From an alpha proteobacterium L41A (GTDB lineage Bacteria > Pseudomonadota > Alphaproteobacteria > Caulobacterales > Caulobacteraceae): a DNA stretch of 64,000 bases. Both the position numbers and the translations under genes were made by a program. The notes beneath the pieces were generated by a model that saw only the letters and a program-made list of their open reading frames with translations, was not told the origin of the DNA and ran no database searches. Positions 57,932-64,000 of this stretch are shown piece by piece. Numbering within the stretch: position 1 is the stretch's first letter; each line of letters begins with the position of its first letter. Where the stretch lies: positions 33,458-97,457 of the forward strand of contig AMYY01000009.1 of the NCBI GenBank assembly GCA_000335735.1, in the 5' to 3' direction.

Positions 57932-59091
57932 TCGCGGCGTTTCTCGCCGGCGCCCGACGCGAGATCGCCTTTCTGCGCGGGAGCTTCTGGGATCTGTTCC
58001 TCGTCGTCTGGCTACCGCTGGCGCTTCTCGCCCTCGTCGCCGTGCAGATGTCGGCGGGGGTTATGCGCGATCTGCCGGTCGCCGTCGTCGACGCCGACGG
58101 CGGAAGCGTCGCTCGCGATCTGGTTCGTCGTCTGGACGCCTCGCCCGGCCTGCACGTGGCGGCCCGCCCCAAGGATATGGCCGAGGCCGAGAGCGTGGTG
58201 CGGTCCAACCGCGCCTATGCGATCGTCATGCTGCCGCAAGGGCTCGAACGCGCGGTGCTGCGCGGCGAGGCGGGCAGGGTGCTGGTCTTCTACAACGCCA
58301 GCTACTCCACGCCCTCGGGGTCAGTGCTGCGCGAGGTCGGCGCCGTGATCCAGAGCCAGGCACGGACCCTGGCCGCGCAACAGAGCGCGGCGATCCTCGG
58401 CCCGGGCCGGGTGCGGCCGGCGCCGATCCAGGTCCAGAGCCGCATCCTCTACAATCCCCAGGCCAGCTACGAGCTGCAACTGGTCGCCCTGATCCACCCG
58501 GCCTTGCTGCATCTGCTGTTCATGGTGGCGGTCGTCAGCGCCCTGGGACGCGAACTGCGAGACGGGACGATCGGCGGCTGGCTGGCCGGGCCGCCGCGCG
58601 AGGCCGCTGCGGCGGTCGTGGGCAAGATCGCGCCCTATGTGGCGATCTTTCTCGTCTGGGGCGCCCTGGCGACCATCTATCTCGCGGCGTTTCGCGGCTG
58701 GCCGGTTGAAGGCAGCGTCGGCCTGCTCCTGGCGGGCTATGTCGGCCTCTATCTCGCTTATGCGGGTATGGCCACGCTGATCGTCGGCCTGACGCTGTCC
58801 ATGGGGCAGGCGCTGTCCATGACCGCCCTCTATGCGGGCGCCTCCTTCGCCTTCGCCGGGGCCGTCTTTCCAATCGAATCCGCTTCGGCCTTCGCGCGCG
58901 TCTGGAGCGCGCTTCTGCCCTACACCACCTTCGCCCGTCTCGTCGCCGAACAATGGATGATGGGCGCGCCCGCGGCGATGTCGGTCAACCTGCTGCTGAT
59001 CCTGATGACCTTCGCGGTCGTGGGGTTCGGGCTGGGCCTGCCGCAATATCTGGCCGCCTCCCGCAAACCCGATGTCTGGGGGCGACGTTGA
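57928..59091 (+). CDS. ABC-2-type permease subunit 1
   Basis: A 387-residue inner-membrane protein of the ABC-2 type (YhhJ/YbhR/DrrB-like). It has an N-terminal helix (LFLVVWLPLALLALVAVQM near residue 30), a periplasmic domain of about 150 residues (DLPVAVVDADGGSVARDLVRRLDASPG, typical for the family), and five further helices from about residue 190. No Walker motifs. The stop overlaps the next permease's TTG start. No ATP-binding gene occurs in the operon, so an ATPase must come from elsewhere, or the pair works differently. Confidence 0.88.
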   Translation: MIAAFLAGARREIAFLRGSFWDLFLVVWLPLALLALVAVQMSAGVMRDLPVAVVDADGGSVARDLVRRLDASPGLHVAARPKDMAEAESVVRSNRAYAIVMLPQGLERAVLRGEAGRVLVFYNASYSTPSGSVLREVGAVIQSQARTLAAQQSAAILGPGRVRPAPIQVQSRILYNPQASYELQLVALIHPALLHLLFMVAVVSALGRELRDGTIGGWLAGPPREAAAAVVGKIAPYVAIFLVWGALATIYLAAFRGWPVEGSVGLLLAGYVGLYLAYAGMATLIVGLTLSMGQALSMTALYAGASFAFAGAVFPIESASAFARVWSALLPYTTFARLVAEQWMMGAPAAMSVNLLLILMTFAVVGFGLGLPQYLAASRKPDVWGRR

Positions 59092-60209
59092 TCGGCCGGG
59101 CCTTCATCGCGACGTTTCGCGCGGTCCTCGCCGACCGGTCGGCCTTCATGCTGATCGTGGTGTCGACGATCCTCTATTCCTTCTTCTACCCTTCCGCCTA
59201 TTCCGGCGAGGTCGCCGTCCGGATCCCGGTCGCCGTGGTGGATCTGGACAACACCGGGGCCAGCCGTTCGCTGGTGCACAAGCTCTCGGGTCTGCAGCAG
59301 GCGGATCTCGTCGCCCGCCTGCCGTCGCCCGAGGCGGCGGACGACTGGTTGCGGACGAGAGGGGCGGGGGCGATCGTCGTCGTGCCTGCGGGGTTCGAAC
59401 GTCGCATCCTGACCGGCGGGCAAGGGACGGTGGCCCTCTATGGCAACGGCGCCTATCTGCTGCGCAGCAGCACGGCGCTGGCCGGCATAGGCGCGGCGAT
59501 CACGGCCGAGGCGGGCGAGGCCGCCGTCGATCAGGCGATGGCGCAGGGCGCGCCGGCGCCGCCGGCCCTGTCGGTGATCGCGCGCCCGCTGTTCAACACC
59601 CGCGAAGGATACGGCAGCACCGTCTTTCCGGGCGTCGGCTTCCTCATCATTCATCAGACGCTGCTGATGGGACTGGCGATGCTGGCGGCCACCCTGCGTG
59701 GCGAGGGGGGGCGGCTTCGGTTTGCGTCCCGTCGTCTCCTCGGCGTCGCGCTCGCCTTCTTCGTCATCGGCTGGATCGACGTCGCCTACTACGCCGGCTT
59801 CGTCTTCTGGTTCCAAGACTATCCACGGGCCGCCGCCGCGCCCGGAACGCTGATCGTGGCCGGCAGCCTCTTCGTGGCGGCGACGGTTGCAGCGGCGCTC
59901 GCCCTTGCGAGCGTCTTCCGCACCCGCGAGCGGCCCCTGCAACTGCTCATGGGCACCTCCCTGGTCATCTTCTTTCTCGCTGGACTGTCCTGGCCCGCGG
60001 AGGCGACGCCGACCTGGCTCGCCTTCCTCGCCCGACTGCTGCCCACGACGCCCGGAATCCATCTCATGGTCGGGGTGAACCAGATGGGGGCCGGCCTCGT
60101 CGAACAGGGGCGGGAGGTTCTCAACCTCCTGGGCCTCATCCTCCTTTACGGCGGCGTGGCGTGGTGGCGCTTCACCCGGCCGTCCGGAGCGCCCTCGACC
60201 GGAGCGTGA
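59088..60209 (+). CDS. ABC-2-type permease subunit 2
   Basis: A 373-residue paralogue of the preceding permease. It has an N-terminal helix (FMLIVVSTILYSFFYP near residue 22), the characteristic periplasmic start VRIPVAVVDLDNTGASRSLVHKLSG, and five C-terminal helices ending LLGLILLYGGVAWW. I start at a TTG whose TTGA overlaps the preceding stop; reading further upstream gives sequence of another frame. The two permeases probably form a heterodimer next to HlyD. A short G+C-rich hairpin follows the stop codon (60214-60236), without a T-run. Confidence 0.85.
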   Translation: MIGRAFIATFRAVLADRSAFMLIVVSTILYSFFYPSAYSGEVAVRIPVAVVDLDNTGASRSLVHKLSGLQQADLVARLPSPEAADDWLRTRGAGAIVVVPAGFERRILTGGQGTVALYGNGAYLLRSSTALAGIGAAITAEAGEAAVDQAMAQGAPAPPALSVIARPLFNTREGYGSTVFPGVGFLIIHQTLLMGLAMLAATLRGEGGRLRFASRRLLGVALAFFVIGWIDVAYYAGFVFWFQDYPRAAAAPGTLIVAGSLFVAATVAAALALASVFRTRERPLQLLMGTSLVIFFLAGLSWPAEATPTWLAFLARLLPTTPGIHLMVGVNQMGAGLVEQGREVLNLLGLILLYGGVAWWRFTRPSGAPSTGA

Positions 60210-60240
60210 GCCACGGCGGGGAATGATCGCCCGCCGCCGC

Positions 60241-60987
60241 CTAGACCGGCGCCGGGCGTCCCGGACCGATCGCGAGGGCGGCGTCCTGTCCGCTGGCGAC
60301 CAGCCTACGGGCGACGAAGCCGGAGGCGACCAGATCTTTGAGAAGCGCCTCCAGGAAACCGCGCCCGTGAGGCCGCTCGCGGGGGAGGGCGACGGCCTGC
60401 TCGATGGCCTGGAAACTGTCCGGGAGCAGGCGGACGCCGGCCCGGTCGTGCGCCGCCGCCTCGAGCGTCTGGCGCACACCGGCGCAGACGTCTGCGCCGC
60501 CCTCCAGGAAGAGGGCGACGGCCGCCTGGGAGGAGGGCGTATGAATCCGTCGGGCCTGTTTCAGCGAGCGGTTGAGAAAGAGATCGTAGGCGGTGTTCAG
60601 GCCCGACGCGATCGTCACATCCGCGACGTCCACGTCGCGGACGGAGCGGAAGCGGGACTCGGAGGGAACCAGATAGGAGGCTTCGATCCGGACGTAGGGC
60701 GCGGTATAGTCCAGGACGGCGCGACGATCCGGATCGATTGCGAGGAAGGCGAGATCGCAGGCCTGATCCTGAAGCGCCGCCACCGCCGCCCCCGCCGTGG
60801 CGAGGTTCGACAGCTCCATCTCCACGCCGAGGCGCACAGCGATCTCCCAGGCGAGATCGACAGACACGCCGGCGAGAGCCCCGTCCGCCGCCCTCTGCGC
60901 CAAGACTGGATTGCCGAGATTGATCGCCACGCGCAACCGTCCCAGGGGCGCCAGTTCGGACCGGATGATCTGCATCGACACGTCCAT
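60241..60987 (-). CDS. Solute-binding (SBP family 3)-like protein without signal peptide
   Basis: A 248-residue protein with the bilobed fold of family 3 amino-acid binding proteins: LRVAINLGNPVLAQRAADGALAGVSVDLA near residue 17, CDLAFLAIDPDRRAVLDYTAPYV near residue 72, and VADVTIASGLNTAYDLFLNR near residue 118. No signal peptide or lipobox precedes it, so it should stay in the cytoplasm, unusual for a transport binding protein. An ATG with GAGG 6 nt upstream is chosen; a longer frame would add 41 residues with no signal peptide either. It follows the copper ATPase on the same strand by 91 bp. A sensory or enzymatic role is possible (related folds occur in arogenate dehydratase-like proteins). 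Confidence 0.75.
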   Translation of the reverse strand: MDVSMQIIRSELAPLGRLRVAINLGNPVLAQRAADGALAGVSVDLAWEIAVRLGVEMELSNLATAGAAVAALQDQACDLAFLAIDPDRRAVLDYTAPYVRIEASYLVPSESRFRSVRDVDVADVTIASGLNTAYDLFLNRSLKQARRIHTPSSQAAVALFLEGGADVCAGVRQTLEAAAHDRAGVRLLPDSFQAIEQAVALPRERPHGRGFLEALLKDLVASGFVARRLVASGQDAALAIGPGRPAPV

Positions 60988-61078
60988 TGCCATCCTCAAG
61001 CGCCGCACCGTTTCGACCGGTCTGGCTGACGATAGGTGTTTGGTCCTCGCCGTTCCACTCCGGCGAGAGCCGCGTCCG

Positions 61079-63523
61079 TCATATCCTCGTGGTCCGCAGC
61101 CGAAGCGCATTGCCGATCACGCTGACCGACGAGAGAGCCATGGCCGCGGCGGCGATGACCGGCGACAGCAGCAGGCCGAACACCGGATAGAGCGCCCCCG
61201 CCGCGATCGGCACGCCGGCGGCGTTGTAGAGGAAGGCGAAAGCCAGGTTCTGCCGGATGTTGGCCATGGTCGCCCGCGACAGGCGCCGCGCCCGGACGAT
61301 GCCGGTCAGATCGCCCCTCAACAGTGTCACGCCGGCGCTTTCGATCGCCACGTCCGTGCCCGAGCCCATGGCGATTCCGACATCGGCGGCGGCGAGCGCG
61401 GGCGCGTCGTTGACGCCGTCGCCCGCCATGGCGACCACCCTGCCTTGAGCCCTCAACCGTGCGACGACCGCCGCCTTCTGGTCGGGCAGCACATCGGCCT
61501 CGACGTCGTCGATGCCGAGCTCGCGGGCGACCGCCTCGGCGGTCGTGCGATTGTCGCCGGTCAGCATGACGATGCGGATGCCCTCGCCGTGCAAGGCCTT
61601 CAGCGCCGCCGGCGTCGTGGCCTTGATCGGATCGGCGATGGCGAAGACCCCGCCGAGCGCGCGGTCGATGGCGATGTAGATGGCGCTGGCGCCGTCGCGT
61701 CTCAGAGCGTCCGCCTCCCGCGCGAGCGCGGCCGTATCGACGCCGTGTTCCGCAAGGAAGGCCGCGCCGCCGAGAAGGACGAACTGCCCGTCCACAAGAC
61801 CGGTCGCCCCCTGGCCGATCGGCGAATCGAAGTCGGACACCTCGGGTATCGGAATGCGGCGTTGTTCGGCCGCGGCGACGATCGCCCGGGCGAGCGGGTG
61901 CTCCGACGCCTTTTCCACCCCGGCGGCGAAGCGCAGGAGGGGCTCCTCGCCGAAGCCGGGCGCGGCGACGATCCGGACCACTGACGGCCGGCCTTCGGTC
62001 AGGGTGCCGGTCTTGTCCACCACCAGGGTGTCGACCGTCTCCATCCGTTCGAGCGCCTCGGCGTTTCGGATCAGAACGCCGCTGGCCGCGCCCTTGCCGA
62101 CGCCGACCATGATCGACATCGGCGTCGCGAGCCCGAGGGCGCATGGACAGGCGATGATCAGGACGGAGACGGCGGCGATCAGACCATGGGCGAGGCGAGG
62201 TTCCGGCCCCCAGATCGCCCATGCCGTGAACGCCGACAGGGCGATGGCGATGACGATCGGGACGAACCATCCCGAAACCCTGTCCGCCATGCGCTGGATC
62301 GGCGCACGCGACCGCTGCGCATCGGCCACCATCTGGACGATCCGGGCCAGCATGGTGTCGCGCCCGACCTTTTCCGCGCGGATGATGAGCGCTCCCGTCT
62401 GGTTCAACGTGCCTCCGGTCACGGCCTGGCCGGCCGTGCGGGTGACCGGCATGGATTCTCCGGTCACCATGGATTCGTCGATCGACGAGCGCCCCTCCTC
62501 GACCACCCCGTCGACCGGCACGGTTTCGCCGGGCCGGATCCTGAGCCTGTCGCCGATGGCGACGGCGTCGATCGGCACATCCTCCTCCCGACCGTCCCGT
62601 CCGATCCTCCGCGCGGTCTTCGGTGCGAGGTCGAGCAAAGCGCGGATCGCGCCGGAGGTCTGTTCGCGGGCGCGCAACTCCAACACCTGGCCGAGCAGCA
62701 CCAGAACCGTGATGACGGCGGCCGCCTCGAAATAGACCGGGACCGCGCCGTCGGCGGTGCGGAAGGCCCGGGGGAAGAGGTGCGGCGCCAGGGTCGCGAC
62801 GACGCTGTAGACCCAGGCGACGCCTGTTCCCATGGCGATCAGGGTGAACATGTTGAGATTGCGGTTCGCCAGCGAGGCCCAGCCGCGTTCGAAGAACGGC
62901 CATCCCGCCCAGAGGACCACCGGCGTCGCCAGGACGAACTGAATCCAGACAGAGACGCGCATCGGCACGAGATGGTGCAGCGCCGGGACCAGGTGAGCGC
63001 CCATTTCCAGCAGAAAGACCGGAAGAGCCAGCGCCAGACCGATCCAGAACCGCCGCGTCATGTCGGCCAGCTCGGGACTTAGGCCGAGGTCCGCCGTCGC
63101 GACCAGAGGCTCCAGCGCCATGCCGCAGATCGGGCAGCTTCCCGGCGCGTCGCGGCGAATTTCCGGATGCATCGGACAGGTCCAGATCACGTCCATGGAT
63201 GCCGACGCCGTGTTTCGGCTTGCAGGTTTTCCGTGCGGATGGGGGCGGGCATGCGGACGGTCATCGGCGCTCAAGGCGTTGTTCTGGCCGGCCGATGACG
63301 CATAGCGGTGCGGATCGGCAACGAACTTCGCCTTGCAGCCTGACGAGCAGAAGAAGAAGCGCCGACCCTCGTGCTCCGTATGAACGGCGGTCGCGGGATC
63401 GACCGCCATGCCGCAGACCGGATCGCGCAGGGGCGGGCCGGCCGGCGTCGCGCCGTCCGATCCCTTAGGATGGTGATGTCGCCGGCCTGCGGCGGGGCCG
63501 CTGCGGCGATCGTCGTTGGTCAT
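61079..63523 (-). CDS. copA: Copper-type P-type ATPase with N-terminal YHS domain
   Basis: An 814-residue P1B-type ATPase. The N-terminus carries a YHS domain ([20 protein letters not shown], then [12 protein letters not shown] near residue 70) and a heavy-metal-binding element WTCPMHPEI...[10 protein letters not shown] near residue 115, in place of a classical HMA domain. The core is complete: TGES(M), CPC in [13 protein letters not shown] near residue 470, DKTGTLTEG near residue 515, the HP motif in [17 protein letters not shown], and [10 protein letters not shown] near residue 740. The HP and CPC motifs indicate Cu(I) or Ag(I) export. A His-rich stretch (GRRHHHPKG) starts the protein. It is the only metal-resistance gene in the window; no cue-type regulator is adjacent. 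Confidence 0.93.
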   Translation of the reverse strand: MTNDDRRSGPAAGRRHHHPKGSDGATPAGPPLRDPVCGMAVDPATAVHTEHEGRRFFFCSSGCKAKFVADPHRYASSAGQNNALSADDRPHARPHPHGKPASRNTASASMDVIWTCPMHPEIRRDAPGSCPICGMALEPLVATADLGLSPELADMTRRFWIGLALALPVFLLEMGAHLVPALHHLVPMRVSVWIQFVLATPVVLWAGWPFFERGWASLANRNLNMFTLIAMGTGVAWVYSVVATLAPHLFPRAFRTADGAVPVYFEAAAVITVLVLLGQVLELRAREQTSGAIRALLDLAPKTARRIGRDGREEDVPIDAVAIGDRLRIRPGETVPVDGVVEEGRSSIDESMVTGESMPVTRTAGQAVTGGTLNQTGALIIRAEKVGRDTMLARIVQMVADAQRSRAPIQRMADRVSGWFVPIVIAIALSAFTAWAIWGPEPRLAHGLIAAVSVLIIACPCALGLATPMSIMVGVGKGAASGVLIRNAEALERMETVDTLVVDKTGTLTEGRPSVVRIVAAPGFGEEPLLRFAAGVEKASEHPLARAIVAAAEQRRIPIPEVSDFDSPIGQGATGLVDGQFVLLGGAAFLAEHGVDTAALAREADALRRDGASAIYIAIDRALGGVFAIADPIKATTPAALKALHGEGIRIVMLTGDNRTTAEAVARELGIDDVEADVLPDQKAAVVARLRAQGRVVAMAGDGVNDAPALAAADVGIAMGSGTDVAIESAGVTLLRGDLTGIVRARRLSRATMANIRQNLAFAFLYNAAGVPIAAGALYPVFGLLLSPVIAAAAMALSSVSVIGNALRLRTTRI

Positions 63524-63558
63524 TCTTCACCTTCTTTCGCGACGACGTCGCGCTTCGC

Positions 63559-63930
63559 TCACTCCGATATCAGGTGAAACTCCTCGATCAGTTTCGCAAT
63601 CTCGGTGCCTTCAAGCTTCTTCATCAGCAGTTTGCGCAGGAAGGCGGGGCCGGGAACTTCTATGCCTTCGCCATCCCGAAGAGGCGTGATGGCGGCGAGC
63701 AGGGTCCGAATGTCATAGGTGGAGTTGAACACTTCCGGCACGCCGCGTTCGACATTCATCAACGTATAAACGGCCTCCATCGGCGTACGCACCGAATATT
63801 CGGTGGTGAAGATGCAGTCGCGTTGTCTGGATTCCGCGAACTGGCCAATGAAGGCGAAGTTGACCGCTCCCTCCGGCACCACGTCGGGCCGATCGCCGAC
63901 CTGGCGCGGCATGAAGAAGGCGGTGATGTA
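63559..63930 (-). pseudogene. Oleate hydratase, truncated by an IS
   Basis: About 123 codons of the C-terminal part of an oleate hydratase (myosin-cross-reactive antigen family): [21 protein letters not shown], then [25 protein letters not shown] and [19 protein letters not shown]. The full enzyme is over 500 residues; the first three quarters are missing because a mobile element begins at the left end of the remaining frame. The FAD-binding domain is absent, so the remnant cannot be active. Confidence 0.85.
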
Positions 63931-64000
63931 GGCTCAGGACCCATTGAAGTGAGGCGTGCGATCTGATTCAGGCTCCTGAGGAGTCTGGATATGAGCGACC
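63931..64000 (+). mobile_element. Left end of an IS5/IS427-like element (cut by window)
   Basis: Begins at GGCTCAGGACCCATTG after a TA dinucleotide (63929-63930), the probable target duplication. It runs to the window edge and includes GGAGTCTGGAT followed by an ATG (63991) reading MSD, the start of a transposase. The family call rests on the end sequence and leader as I recall them; the rest lies outside the window. Confidence 0.6.

Noticed and set aside
60961..61110. Longer start for the binding-like protein, to give a signal peptide
   Set aside because: The upstream 41 residues are Arg/Gly-rich without any hydrophobic stretch, so they cannot act as a signal.
33875..64000. Search for a second tRNA 3' end (att right) within the window
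   Set aside because: No copy of the GGGTGCGCCA end with its flanks was found by eye beyond the tRNA itself, so no island right boundary is claimed.

Overview
The window is high-GC DNA with dense, tightly packed genes. The gene content and order suggest an alphaproteobacterium of the Caulobacterales, most likely Brevundimonas-like: a class Ia ribonucleotide reductase split into distant nrdA and nrdB loci, rpmH-rnpA-yidC-engB, a CC0125/CC1285-type lipoprotein, many small exported proteins of the caulobacterial type, and short G+C-rich intergenic palindromes. The genus is an inference from proteins read by eye; no database search was possible.

Positions 1-33.9 kb are ordinary chromosome. They hold a ComM/YifB-like ATPase (cut by the window edge), glutathione synthetase, small quality-control proteins (UPF0434/Trm112-like, LON-domain, YbbN-like), a prolyl-tRNA editing protein, exported proteins, a metallophosphoesterase and nucleotidyltransferase pair, a MASE1 hybrid histidine kinase, nrdB with candidate NrdR boxes, a TVP38 membrane protein overlapping a histidine kinase, rpmH-rnpA-yidC-engB, an M16 peptidase, argG, a PQQ-type sugar dehydrogenase, an acetyl-CoA hydrolase-type CoA-transferase, a PAP2 phosphatase, nrdA and gamma-glutamyltransferase.

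At 33.88-33.95 kb lies a tRNA-Arg(ACG), followed at once by a tyrosine integrase, an excisionase-like protein, phage-type small genes and a second tyrosine recombinase. This is the left edge of a genomic island integrated at the tRNA. Inside it (39.1-52.8 kb) is a defence island: a type III restriction-modification pair (mod-res); an XRE regulator with a perfect palindromic operator facing a 39-residue membrane peptide and lipoprotein pair; and a compact four-gene operon. That operon encodes a 1585-residue DUF4011-type SF1 helicase with a C-terminal nuclease, a WYL-TerB fusion, a 66-residue acidic protein and an 820-residue SMC/RecF-like ATPase with CxxC motifs. It is the best candidate for an undescribed or variant anti-phage system. 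In composition (TerB + ATPase + helicase) it recalls Shango, but its architecture differs.

From 53.5 kb onward is a second accessory segment. An intact IS481-family element with a CTAG target duplication sits between two gene remnants. Next come a TetR repressor divergent from a TolC-HlyD-permease-permease efflux operon that has no ATPase gene, a solute-binding-like protein without a signal peptide, and a YHS-domain copper P-type ATPase. The window ends in an oleate hydratase gene truncated by a partial IS5/IS427-like element.
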